DNA from: Larimichthys crocea
Taxonomy: Eukaryota > Chordata > Actinopteri > Sciaenidae
Assembly: GCF_000972845.2 (NCBI RefSeq)
Contig: NC_040032.1
Coordinates: 18,307,970-18,371,969 of the forward strand
DNA: 64,000 nucleotides
Reading direction: 5' to 3'
A model generated the notes under the pieces. The model was given only the letters and a program-made list of their open reading frames with translations, did not search any database and had not been told where the DNA came from. Below, one piece after another: positions 11,037-24,000 of this stretch. A program made the translations under genes and the position numbers. Numbering within the stretch: position 1 is the stretch's first letter; every line of letters begins with the position of its first letter.

Positions 11037-12701
11037 TTGCACTTCTTTGTAGTCTTCAGTGATACGGTTTTGTTTCTCCAGATACAGTGCCATTTGTGTG
11101 TGTAATGGTAAATGCATTAACAATGGGAAGAAATGACGACAACTCCAAAGTGACGAGACACAAAGGCCCAATGGAACAACAGAGACAGACGGCCGTCTGA
11201 TGTGTAGGACCTTGGAGATGACTTACCACACGTCTGACCTCTCTGTAACTTTTCCTCCTGTTCTCTCGGGTTTTCACTTTCTAACTACATCTTCTATGTG
11301 ACCTGACCTAAATTTTTGTGTGTGTGCCTGTCAAAAACAGCTATTAAACCCAGCAGAGGAACAGTACAATACCTGACTCAGCATCAGTAACATAAGGTAA
11401 ATAATTCCCTAACCACAATTCTAAAATCTTCTGCAGACAAGCTACATGAAGGGAAGTCGAATGACAGCCTGTCTTTCTTTGCTCTACTATTCTTCATTTT
11501 ACATCCCCAACTGCGACACAGTGGTCACCTGGCAGGTTAAGAAGGTGGTCTTCAAATTGGAGGTTGTTATATATGAGCTCAATGTAATTTGCAGGGAAAC
11601 ACATTTGGGGGAGTAAATAGGTAATACAGTTGCCTCTTGCAAAAACTGCTGTCAAGCCTGATCCAGAGCAGCAAAGTATTCCAAATCCCCAAACTGTCAG
11701 CGGCCAGTAGCTGAAGACTTTGTTGTACTGGAGAGATTCCAATGACTGCGTTGAGATGTATGAAAGGGAAGCAGAGAGGGAGCAGGATGAAAAAATCAGA
11801 AGTCTTTCCGTAAACAAATAAAGATTTAAAGAAACCCTCCCTAATCTCTTTAAAGGTAACCTTCTTCTGCTGAACAGAACATTAAACCCAGTTTGTGACC
11901 AGAAGTTACACAGCACACTCCACTCTGTAGATCAGTGTTTCTCAAAGTTCACTAGCACGCCAGCTCAGAAAATATTTGGCTCTCCAACTACCAACTTTAC
12001 CAATTCAGCCACTGAAAGTTTACATAAGAAACAACTCTATTCCTGCTAGGATTATTCACTGTTACAGTATTGAACAGAACAGGTTCAAGAACCAGCCCTA
12101 ATTTGGAATCCTAAACAAATGACATACTACATATTAATTAAAGAGCTTTAGACGTGCTATACTTTTTATTTTGGGACAGAGCCAGACTGTTATCTATTAT
12201 CTGTTAGAGTTAGGCTTACGGTAAGTCTTTATGATAAGCTAAGTTTAGCACCAAGAGTGTTATCAATCTTCTCATCTCACCTTTCAACTCGCAAGAATAC
12301 AAATAAGAGCATTTCACAAAAATCTATTCCTTTTTTTAGTATAACTGTACAAAATAAAGAAATGAAATATAGAATTGTTTTTTCAAGACCAGAGCTTTAA
12401 AAAAGACTAAACATAAAAACATGTATGGGTGCATCCAATGCAGCTGAAATTCATTGTTTATGCTGCATAACTTTGGTTTAGAGCTGTGCTTTGTCTTCCC
12501 TGCTTAGGAAGGATTGTAAAACCAGATTAGCTCATCAGTCTGTCTCATAAATCACATAAACTGTCACACAGAACCTTTCACCTCTCAGTCCTAAAGCTTC
12601 ACTATTTCCACTGACCCATTGATCTCCTTCCCTTGCCTCTCCTCTCTCCTGTCTCAATTCTGCTTTTCCACATTGTAAATTTCCTCTGGGACACACTAAA
12701 G

Positions 12702-12752
12702 TTCTTCTCTTCTCTTCTCTTCTCTTCTCTTCTCTTCTCTTCTCTTCTCTTC
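12702..12752 (+). repeat. (TTCTC)n pentanucleotide repeat
   Basis: About nine tandem copies of a TTCTC unit in a pyrimidine-rich region. Confidence 0.9.
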
Positions 12753-13012
12753 ATCTCTGTTGGCCTGATGGTTTTGCTCTTGTTGCTTCTGGCTGGAACT
12801 GTCTTTTCTCACAAGTCTGACTCACTTGCCTTATTTGTCCTCATAATGTGACTTTACATAGCTGTCCCACTCCTCTTTGGTTCCCTTTGTGTGCTTGTTG
12901 GCATCTGTGTCTGTTTCTCTTTTTCTCTGTTTGCATGTGTCTTTCTATTCTGCTGCCTCCTCCACTGATTTCCCATTTCACTCATTCACTTTCACAGTTC
13001 ATCTGTTTTTCA

Positions 13013-13015
13013 CAC

Positions 13016-13050
<35 letters not shown>
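13013..13050 (+). repeat. (CA)n microsatellite
   Basis: Short CA run inside a pyrimidine-rich stretch. Confidence 0.9.
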
Positions 13051-13051
<1 letters not shown>

Positions 13052-14334
13052 TTTCTGTCCCAGTCAGGCAAAGTTGTTCTGGTGTTGTGTTTCAATTCAA
13101 AAGGAAATATTTTTCGACTATGCAGGAAATGTCTGAAGTGCAAGAATCATTCAGCCTACTCTCACACACACTTACACACACACTCCCTCTTTGTATAAAA
13201 ATACTTTTTTATCCTAAAAACTGAATAGAAGAGGGTATCTGTTAGCGTAGAGTAGTACCAAAAACAGCAGCAGCCCTATCAGATACGAGAATAGTAAAGC
13301 TGATGTCAGGCAGGCTGACTTGACACCATGAGTATGACACTCATACTGTCCTTGTGGAGGCGCCGTTGCTCTAAAATATGGTGGAAATGGGTTAGAATGA
13401 CATCATAGAGAAACTATGAACTGTGGTGGAAAACTGTGGTGAGCACAAAAACCACACCATCCAAGTACTGTAGCACTTGCTAACATGTATTCAGGCAGAA
13501 ATGACAAAAAGGTTTAACTGATTCCTTGATCATGATAATGTCCCAATTCATACTGTATGATTTAAATATGAGTTGTTAACAGCGTGAAAGTTTGGTTGCC
13601 ATTGAAGAGAACACAACACAGCACTGAAGAACAATGGGGCCAGGGCACCAGCATAGGCAGCATGGCTCCTGTGAACACCAGCTCCTCTGTTGCCACCACC
13701 TGGTTCCTGAGGCACGCTGCATCTTCCACACACAACCTCCATGACTGAACATCTGGGAAAATAAAAATCAAGACATTATGATGACATACACATCAAATAC
13801 CTGTAAAACAACCCTGATGCTCTTGGCAAAACATTTAGTAGACACAATGTTAAAATCTCCTAGTCCTGACTGAAGTTCCACACTAAAGCCTTTATGGTTG
13901 TCCATATGTATGAGGGGACAAAGATAAAAATATTTGGGGTTTAGAATGAAATCAAGTATTTATAACATCCAGTGGAAGCATGTAATAAGATTCAAGAGGA
14001 GGATGAAGAGATGACTACAAGGCACATTTTTTTCATCATGTGGTTTAAACACGCTCATGGGACATCGCTGTAAAATGCAGACATTTAGTGGAGGTTGTAA
14101 AGCCACACTGTATATAGAATAGAGGCTGTATCTGAAATGGCAGCCTATGAGCAACATAAATATAATGTTTGAGAGGGAAATAGGATCCACAGAGCGATGT
14201 TTAAAACTGTAGCATCTTTCTTTTCTTTACTTTCTAGTTTTAACCACAAGTTTTAAGCACAGGCTTTTAGTTATTTTTACTCTCTTGAGTTGTTGAGTTG
14301 ATTTATAACATGACAGTTTTGTCCCTAAAGTCCC

Positions 14335-14380
14335 TAAGATAAGATAAGATAAGATAAGATAGACTTTAATGATCACCGGG
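14335..14380 (+). repeat. (AGATA)n with LINE-tail-like flank
   Basis: Five AGATA units followed by GACTTTAATGATCACC, resembling the 3' tail of fish non-LTR elements. The same kind of end is seen at 41555-41600 and near 46150, suggesting a truncated 3' fragment inserted in minus orientation. Confidence 0.6.
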
Positions 14381-15376
14381 AAAACACACACACACATTGG
14401 ATTTGTCTCAGCAATTTATTTATTATTATATTTTCTTAGAACTTTTGAATCTGCTTTGTCATGGATTGGTTTGGACTGGGTACCTACAGTAGTGATGAGA
14501 AGCAGAGTACCACTTTATCAGCACACAAAAAACAAAGTAGTCAAAAGAAAGAAGTTCATGAAGGTCTGTGTGCTTTAAGGCATTCAGGGTTTAAGTTCAA
14601 ATAAATGCTTGAAACCAAATTGGGCATCCTTTGTGTGTGCACGAGGCTTGATAATTCCTTAATATGAAGTCTTTCAACATGTCACTTTTAAAAATGAAAC
14701 CAAATGTAACAATGCAAGAAGTGTGTTATACTTTTCAGGGATTTGAAACATGATGTTTGGGATCATCATGCAGTTGAAAGCATTTACCATGTACTTTCAG
14801 AATTGTGGATTTGAGTCCTGCTCATGACTTACCAAGTGTTATTTTTAGATCTAATGTCTTGGCATAGTACCACCAAATACTTCACGTCACTTTCAGGGTG
14901 AAAATGTCTGGAAACATTCTGGATCACCAGACACATCATGTGTGCAGACTACTGTAAACAATTTTCCCTGAAAGTTACAATGACATGGCATATTTCTGCC
15001 TCATGTTGCAGCAAGGGGAGCTTACTCTTTATAAAAAGGACAAGCCAAAACACACAAACACACAAAGAAACATATTTGCAATAGATCTACAAAAATCCGA
15101 CACATCCTATAAATAAATAAAAATATATGAAAAGTATCAAAATAATACCTTTCTGTTAAGACAGACTGAACAGAGCAAACCCTTTAAAAGAAAACAGTTT
15201 GCAGCCCACCAGGTTTCCTCAGGACAGTGAACAGTTCTTCAGGAAAATGAAGGCACTAAAAAAATACAGAGCCACAAGGTCCTGTTTTTATCTTGTGTGC
15301 AAAAATTCTGAACAAGAACAAACCATCAAAAATCATCTTTGAGGACTCAGCAGTAAAATCTGTTTGTCATCTCTTC

Positions 15377-16942
15377 TCATTGAAGGACACATTTATCTTT
15401 GTTGCTGTATTTTCTCCTCCTCATCTCTAGACCACGCTCCAGACGCTCATCCTCCTCTAGTGCTCTGCAAATACACACGCATATTACAATACAGTGCACA
15501 AAACATGAACTGTTAGTCATCTATACACAATCCTGTAGCAATTCATGTTTTTCAAAGAATTTGAAACATGACAATCGAATAACTGTGACTTGTTTTGTCT
15601 TTTTCATACAGCTCTACTTTACTTCCACACACACTCACCCTCTCTCCTTGGCGTCGATGTCTCTGATGATCTCGTCCCGTTGGTTGACCAAAGACACAAG
15701 CTCTTGGAGGAGCAGCTGCTCCCTCTGCTGCTGAGTGGATGACTTCTGCCAGTCTGCAGGACAAACAGCAGAACTTTACCGTGTACAATGCTTCAAATAT
15801 CTATGTACAGTAAGGAAAGTGAAGTACAAAGACCTAATATCCAGCTATCTGGAACAGAACAGCTATAATCTACAACATATTTAATCTAATTTATTTAATC
15901 TCCTTTTATCTATTTTATTGGTGTTATTATGGCATTGATTTTTTCTCCTGTGCATTATCAAATCAAATCAAATCAAATTTTATTTGTATAGCCTAAAGTC
16001 ACAAAGTACATTTGCCTCAGAGGGCTTTACAATCTGTACAGGGAGTGACACCCTCTGTCCTTAGACCCTCGGTTCGAGTAATTGTTTCCCTGTTGACACC
16101 TTTAATGTCTTACTATTAGCTTGTAAGTCCTTTGCACTACCATGTATGAAAGGTGCTAAACAAATATTTATGACTTGTACTGCTGAAGATTTCAACAGGA
16201 TATATTGCCCCTTTTACTCCACTAAATATATTTTAAAGTTATCATATATACTTTCCTTAGATAATATTGTAGGAGCTATTAAAAAATTGAAGATTAAAGT
16301 TAGTCTTAGTTGTAAATGTAATTTGCTAATTATGAGAAACTTTGTTTGATTAACTTAAGTGTTTGTTTTATTTAAATTAGATCTTTTGCTAATGTTCTTT
16401 GTTCCTTGAGTACCAGCATGCACCTGGGTGGGCCTATGATTTTTTTTACCAGGACAAAGGAGGCAGCAGCAGCCATGATTTCCTTTGTTCTTTTGTTTGT
16501 TTTATTATTTTGAAATAAATCATCACAAAACGCAAGGATTCAGCTTGGAGATTCATATTTTGCCTGTGTTAAACCACATTCCCATTGTGCATCAGTAGCC
16601 TTTGGATTTTGTTTGGTTTCATTTTTTTTTATGGACAAATGGCCACTACAGATACTATCATCTCACTAAATATGATGCAACTAGTCTAAATTACAGTAGC
16701 TCCAACTTGACAAGCTACAACACTGTAATGGAGTATTTAAAACAAGTATGCTACTTTTACATTAGTAATCTCACTACTTCTTCCACTTCTTGGTTACTGA
16801 CCTTCTATAGCCATCATAACCCGAAGTTCTCTGTTCAGAAGCTCAAATCTCCTTTCCAGATCCTGCTCCTCCTGCCTGTAGACACCGTCAATAATCAGAC
16901 AAATAACAAGTGTGTTTTATAGTGTGTATTGTGGATACTGTA

Positions 16943-16983
<41 letters not shown>

Positions 16984-17940
16984 TCTCACAGGAGTTCCAG
17001 GTTGTCCTGTCGGCGTATCAGAGCATTCTTCTTGTTCACCAGTGTAAACCACTCCTGGATCAACCTCTCCTCTTCGTCGCGGTCACTTCCTGTTTAAACA
17101 GAAAAAAAGGTTGGACCACCTTCACCAAGTGTGTAATATACAGGTGGACTCATGGGCCGCTGAAACCTTGATTAACACACAGGATGCCTGAAGAACTCAA
17201 AACATTTTTAGCAGTAATTAAGATAATTATTTTCTACTTAGCCATATTGTGAAATTTATTTGCATAATTCAGGGTGTTGAGTGGTACAAATGTGCAGACT
17301 ACAAATTTAGACCACTTAGTCCAGCTAAGTCTTGCATCTAATCTATAAAGCAACAAATAAAAATAACATTTTTGGCCAAAATGCAGGACTCATGCATTTC
17401 AATTACATAGAACATTTCCATCCATTTGAATTACACAGGTTTAATATAAATCAACACATAAACTTAATGTGAAGCAAATAAGATTTATGTAATAGTACTA
17501 ATAAACTCAATTTGATTCCACTGCACAGTAGTGTAGTAGTAGCCAGGTTTATATTACATAAATCTATTACTTGCTTCACATTAGGTTTGTTAGTTAATTT
17601 ATATTAAAACCATGTCATTCAAATGGATGGAAATTTTCTATGTAATTGAAATGCATAAGTGTCTCCAAAAGTCAGCTGGGATAGGTTCCAGCTCCACCAT
17701 GGCACTGATGAGGAACCTAGTTAAAATGGGTTGTCCACTGTTTAGTTCTCATTCCTGCTCCTCAGTACTTTCTGTTTTACTGATGATATACTGTACATAC
17801 ATATTTTCTTTGTTTGTGTGTGACTCACCTGTCTCCATGAGGCTTCGCAGTCTTCTCTCCACCACAGCAGCTCTGCTATCAATGTGCTTCTGCTCCGTCT
17901 CCAACGCTGCCAGCTCACTAAGCACATACTGGCTGGTATC
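15377..17940 (-). CDS. ehbp1l1: ehbp1l1 exons 25-29: bMERB Rab-binding domain and CVLQ C-terminus
   Basis: Exons 17829-17940, 16990-17089, 16802-16875, 15639-15753 and 15377-15464 encode the helical bMERB domain that binds Rab8 family GTPases: [80 protein letters not shown]. The protein ends [11 protein letters not shown] then TGA at 15377-15379. CVLQ is a CaaX-type box also present at the end of human EHBP1 proteins, so prenylation at that cysteine is inferred. Confidence 0.93.
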
Positions 17941-17961
17941 CTGCAGACACTGACCACAAGA

Positions 17962-18023
<62 letters not shown>

Positions 18024-21000
18024 ACCCATGAACATACACAAGACAATGGCAGGCCGCCACCAGGAAAAGAGGGAAAGGAGATCAAATGGAAAAGGGATTT
18101 GGGAAGAAGAAAAGGGTCAAAAGATTAGAGAGAGGCCAAAAGAATGGGAAAATACAAGCTGTGAATGTTTAGAACTATGGAAATGTTTTCTTTATAATGA
18201 ATGAAATATGAAAGCATAATATGATATGGAAGTCATGTTAATGATATTCATTTGATTTGATCTGAGAGGGAAAGTCAAAGAAAAGAAGTCGAGAAGAGAA
18301 AACGTAAAGTGAGGAACACAAAACTGACCATTGTTTCATCCTCTGGTTTGGTCGGCTGTGTCTCAGCCGGGCTCTGCAACTCTGCACACATGAAAGTGTG
18401 AAAAACAGAAGAGAAACATGGAAAACATGGAAAGATAATAAACAAAATGTACTCACCTGTATTATTAGAGATTTCTGCTGGAGACTCAGTCATTGTGTCT
18501 TCATCCTGGGCATGAAAAACAGGAAATCTTCACTACAGTTACTATCAAAAGGCATACTGTAAATAAAGGAAAGATTTACATTACAGTTTAAACATAAAAA
18601 TCAGTCACAGTATCAAATGAAGTGTTACCTGAGATCCAGATTTGACTGTTTTGATTAGCGACCTTGGAGATGAGACTGGGGTTATTGATTCGTCCACTAA
18701 AACCAGATGAAAACAGCTATGAGAAGTTCAAATCAAACTTTTATAACCTCATTATTTCACATAATTTAACAAGCTTCGTCCACTGATGTATTCATATTCT
18801 GTCTATGGCTGCACCATTACATTAAATTCAGTACTCTACTTTATGGTATCTCTGGGAACCTTGGGGAACTACTAGAATCTTAATTGAGGAGCTGTAAACT
18901 TGATTTAATGATTTGTTTATCCTTTCTGCGTGTTCTTTTATCTCAAACTGTATTACTTCACATTCCTAAGATCCCTGGAGACACACAAATGTTTCCCATT
19001 TGTTCTTTACTTTCCTGTTTGTCTGACTTGATTCTTTTTTCTTCCCCTCCATTATTTGTCTCTTATTTTTCTGTTAGCCCTTTCTTTCACTTATCCAGCC
19101 TGAGTTGCTGTATGTAGAAAGGTTGAGTATCTTGAAATATGGACTGAAATGTTAAAAAAACAAAACGTTTAAAATGCTAAAATATTTACTAGTATGACAC
19201 CTTTAAGCAGTCGTTTGGTCCTTGGTGGTGGAACAACCAACGTGCTGCTTCCTCCTTCTTCTAGGCTCACTCCTTCATTCAGTCTGGCCATGCAGAAAGC
19301 AGCAGCGTCAACATTAGTGGGACCAGGACTGGAGAGGGCGATGCCATAGCTGGACTGGCTGCTGTTGTGCTCTATCTGCAGCACGCTCAACTCCTGGTTG
19401 GTGAAGTGTGAGCGGATCTGGCTGAGGTAGGTCATGACTATGAGTCGGTCAGGGATGGACAGAAGCACCATGTCGGATGGCTCCAACAGACGAGAGATGC
19501 CCAGAGCCTCGAAACCGTCAAACGCCTGAAGTTGTCCGAAAAAAATGACATCATCATTAAAGAAACAAACTGCATGTCAGAGGTCAGAAGTTCATTTTAG
19601 ACTACAATGGACAATCTACAATGCCATAAAGTCAGCCGTGTAGCCATGTACAAGTAGAATTTTTCATTTATACTTTCAGATTGTTTAATGAGAGAATCCC
19701 AGTGAAAATAAAGACATTTTATGTGTCGCTTTCAGCTTTTTGTTCTTAATGTTCTTCTTTTTAATTGGTAAATGGGCTGTACTGTAGCACCTTTCAGTCT
19801 TCTGACCACTCAAAGCACTTTTACACTACATATCTCATTCACACACATTCACACAATGATGGCAGTTTGGGGTTCAGTATCTTGCCCAAGGACACTTCGG
19901 CATGTAGACTGGTAGAGCACGGAGCAAACCACTGATCATCTGATTAGCGGATGATCTGCTCTACCTCCTGAGCCACAGCCACCTAACACTTGTGTATGAT
20001 AACGAGTGAGGAGTTTGCATGAAACCAAAAGAGACAGAGTATTTCTTCAGTTAAAGTAGAGCAAAGAACAACACTGCAGTTTTTTTCTGACAAGATGTTT
20101 TCACTCTTCAGAAGACTTATTGTTATTGTCTGCTTACCACGGTGTCTTTTTTGATGTTCACCAGATGGCATCAAATTCTACACTTTCCTTTAAGATATTT
20201 TTATCTGAACTATGTTTTATTATCAGGTAAAAAGTGTTATATTAACCAGCTTCTGTATGTCACACTGTTCTGTATTGAAGCTCACCTTCTTGTTGTTGAT
20301 TTTGATGTCATGAGAGTCCAACTGGTCAAAATCTCTAATGGGACAGAAGCAGGAAAGAAAAAAATGGGAACATTTAAATTAATGTAGAGATAAAAACTAA
20401 TTTGTGATTAATCTGTTTTCTTCACGAATTAATTAATTGTTTGCTCAATTCATGCCAGAAAATACTGAAAATTCCTGTTACAATTTCACAGAACACAAAC
20501 TGAAATGTCCAAAACCCAAAGAGATTCAATTTACAGTTTTAGAATTCAGTGTCTGACAATCATCCAATCCAGGTTAAAACTGAAAGTAAAAAAATCTAAT
20601 CAGTTACAAAAAAGAGGCTTAAAGCTGAGAAGCAGGTCATGTTGCTGATAAGGCATACATTTTGTCTGGATGGAAGTGATGTAGGATGGCACAGAAGGCC
20701 AGGCCATTCCTCCAGGATGTGCTGAAGTTGGTGACCTTTACCCCCCGGTACCCGTTGGTGATTTTCTGACACCACTGGAGCAGTGACTGACTGGAGTTCA
20801 CCAGGTCCTGGTGAGGAACAGAGAGGAAGAAGAGGAGGGAGGGATGAAGAAAGAAGTTCGGTTTTGGTTGTGTGTGTCTGCTTGTTTGTGTATAGTTACC
20901 TCAGCTGCATCGTCCTTCCCATCAGCCCCTTCTCTCACTATTGGAGCAGCATCAGAAGACTTGAGGTCAGAGGTCTCTTCTTCTGGTAACGTAGGAAGTC

Positions 21001-24000
21001 GAGATGTCTTCATCTCACAGTAATGTGGAGGAGTGATGTATTTTTCACTAGTGTGTGTGCTAGAGGTGAACTCTTGTGGTGATGGTGGTTTCTTCTTTCC
21101 ACCTTCAGCCCTAAAAGAGACAGGACATAAAAAACAGAAAAGAAAAAAAGTTGTTTAGTAAGCCTGCTATCAGAACTGTTACCAGTGATTCGTAGGCGTG
21201 ACAAGAGACATGCAAGCTTGCTGACACGACAGATCAGAGCACTGAATTGATTGTTAGAGGGCATAATAGGAAAAGCATTTCGTGATGCAGCATTCAAGAA
21301 AATGGAAACTTGTGTATCCATGGTTGACTCAACACAGGTCTCTGCTGTTTGGCCTTTTTTAATCTTCTAAGAACAAAGCAGATTCAACAAATCTTGAAAC
21401 TACACGGCAAACCCATGCACACACACATATTACCAGAGCTGTTTTATATTTGTCAAATCAAAATCAAATCTCAAGACAAGACAACTTAAAGTTAGGTCTT
21501 AACACATGACACAGCATTTGGACATTTTGCTTTCTAAGCTGTGAGGCTAGCAGGGCTATACAGATATCAGTCTAATGGTCTAATGGAAACGATAAAAAAT
21601 AAATGAAAATTCATGATCAAGAGGATGAATACTACAGATTTTGGTGATCCTCTGACTTTTCCTCTTGCTTGCTATAATATCTGGTGCACACATTCATGGC
21701 TACAGAGGATAACAACTTTTGAGTACTTTTTTGTACTTTGGAGATCCCTTTACTTTTTGTCTCATTTTTGTGAGTTAAGTTTGACTCAACTGAAAGTCTT
21801 TGCATATCACATATCCAAACAACTGCAAAGCTTCGTGGCATGTTATTTTACAAAGTAGCAGAGGTTGACAACCAATGCTGACTTACACGTCCTCTTCTTC
21901 TTGATTTTGCCCAAGCTCATTGGCCAGTGGCTCTTCTGCATCAGTGAGTGGTATTTCCTCCAGGGTATCAAAGCAGGGGATAATCGAGTGCTCTCTGTGA
22001 TCAGCAAGCTCTGTGACATCACAGTCAATTTCATGAGGGTCGGGGATGAGGCGTTTCATATTACGAGGGCCAAAGACAGGGGATGTGTCACCAGTCATCA
22101 TATGAATTTTAGCCAATAATAACCTCTCCTCCTCTTGGAGCTGTTGGTCTTTGGTGAGTTGGTCTAGAACAGGGGTGTGTGTCTGTGTGTGACGGCTTTT
22201 ACTATTTGTGTTGTGTGTGTTTAAACTGGAGTGACTTGTGTCTTCATCATCCATCATTTCAATAATCCTGTGTGAATCTGTAGACCTTTCAGCCATTTTT
22301 GTGTCACTATTAATCTTATTGAGGTTTGTGTCAGTGTGTATGTTGCTATGTTTGGTGTCACCGTGTATGCGAGCAGTGTTTGTACTTGGAGGGAGTGGCC
22401 AAGGCACCACTGACGACTGAACAAGTTCTTTCTCATCATCAGTTGCTACCTTGAAGTTTTTCAGTGGCTCTTTTTGTGCCACACTACATGGGGAAGCAGG
22501 TTTTACTCTAGTTGTCTGGCTGGCTCCTTCATCTTGTTTAAACCGTGAGGGAGGTTTACTTTGAGGATAGTCAACCAGAATGGTTAGAGAATGTTCAGGT
22601 TCATTTGGCCAACTGGCAACAGAGCCCTGGTAAAAGGTTTGTCCATTGGAGGGGAGGGAGGAGGGCTTCTGGGAAACATCAAATGATACGTGGCCTGGAC
22701 TGAAGATAGAAAAGAAAACTTCAGAACTTAACCTAAAGGCTGAAGGGCTTTTGAAAAAAAAACTGTCAATGTCCTCATCATGCTCCATTCCCATCTGGCA
22801 ACATCATCTCACACAAAGATTGGGAGGAATTCAAGCGTAAAAGGCAGAGTTGGCTGTTGCTTACTAAATTGGCGACAGCCAACTCTGCCTTTTATGCACC
22901 AATTTGGAGTGAAGTGAGGGTAGAGCATATGCTCCATAAAGGATAACAAAACTTGACTTTCCCCAGATTTTCATAATTTTTCCATAAGGACAGGTGTCTG
23001 GCCATATGTGAGATCATACCAAACTGGATTTGTCCCTGGTTTTCCCTGCCCGTCCTGTTCTGTGTTTGGTCTTGTCTTCCCTGTCTGTGCAGGCTGGGCG
23101 TTGCTGACCTCATTTCTCCGGTCACTACATTGATCCATACCTGCTCTGCTTCCACACTTACAACTCATTCACTCATCAAGCTCCTGCAGTATTTAACTAA
23201 CTTTAACTTCACCCTTCCAGACTGCTTTGCCCTCCAGCTCTGCCACGCTCACCTGCCTCTGTCTGTTCTCCATTCTTTACCATCCTGCCCTGAATATCTT
23301 CCCTGGATCTCATGTCACTCACCTCATCCCCTGTTGTGTTATTTTGGTCACATTTCGTAAATAACCCTTCTAAGCCTATTCCTGGCTGTTGTCTGCAGTG
23401 TTCCATCTAACGCTTAACAAATCGGGCACTAAGGTTTTATAAGTACACCCCATGTCCTCCCTGCTCATCTCCCTGTTTTAAGCCAAGGCAGGCTGGAAAA
23501 AGGAACGTCCAGTTTCCTTCACAAACAACATGGTAATGATGATCTTGAGGTGAAGATGCATGACTCACATGCCAACATAACTCTTAGAGCCAAACCCACA
23601 GTCAATAAGGATAGTCGTGCATAGTAATTATTATTTTCCTGCAGTGAGTCAGTCAGGCCTTGGTTAATGGAGGAAGCACATAGGAAACTTACAGGCGCAG
23701 TATTATGAGCCACAAAAGGCAACAAGCAGATCTCTCAAACAGCCACCTCTGTCCCGGTTACTCACCTCTCTCCCTGCTTCTATTCACCCCTCTCACCCCC
23801 TCTTACTCACCCTGCTTCCCCTTCCATGTACATCTCAGCCAGCCAGATGGAGCCAAGATCTTCCTGTCCTCTCTCATACTCCACCTCCTCGTCCTCCTCT
23901 CCTCTCAACCACAGTGGGATGGCACCAGACTTCAGCTTGGATTTGCCTTTTTTAACTGATCTCTGAGCAGAGTCCTCAGATCTGACTGATCTTGAGTCTA

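Larger units (their letters stand above)
7180..15376. other. Intergenic region between cd248 and ehbp1l1, no recognised gene
   Basis: Eight kilobases without a protein I recognise. It contains pyrimidine-rich stretches (about 7980-8340 and 12600-12990), several CA/GT runs, an interspersed repeat copy (9865-10170), a (TCTTC)n run and a LINE-tail fragment (14335-14380). Open frames such as 11494-11916 lack homology I recognise and lack supporting splice signals. The 3' UTR of ehbp1l1 must occupy the part just left of 15377, but I could not pick a convincing polyadenylation site. Confidence 0.6.

Noticed and set aside
11494..11916. 140-codon minus-strand ORF
   Set aside because: No recognisable domain, no splice or promoter context, ordinary composition; probably chance.
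13562..13757. Possible lone exon with a good acceptor (TTTTATTTTCCCAG) and an open frame (VQSWRLCVEDAACLRNQVVA)
   Set aside because: I recognise no protein family and see no partner exons; kept only as a note.
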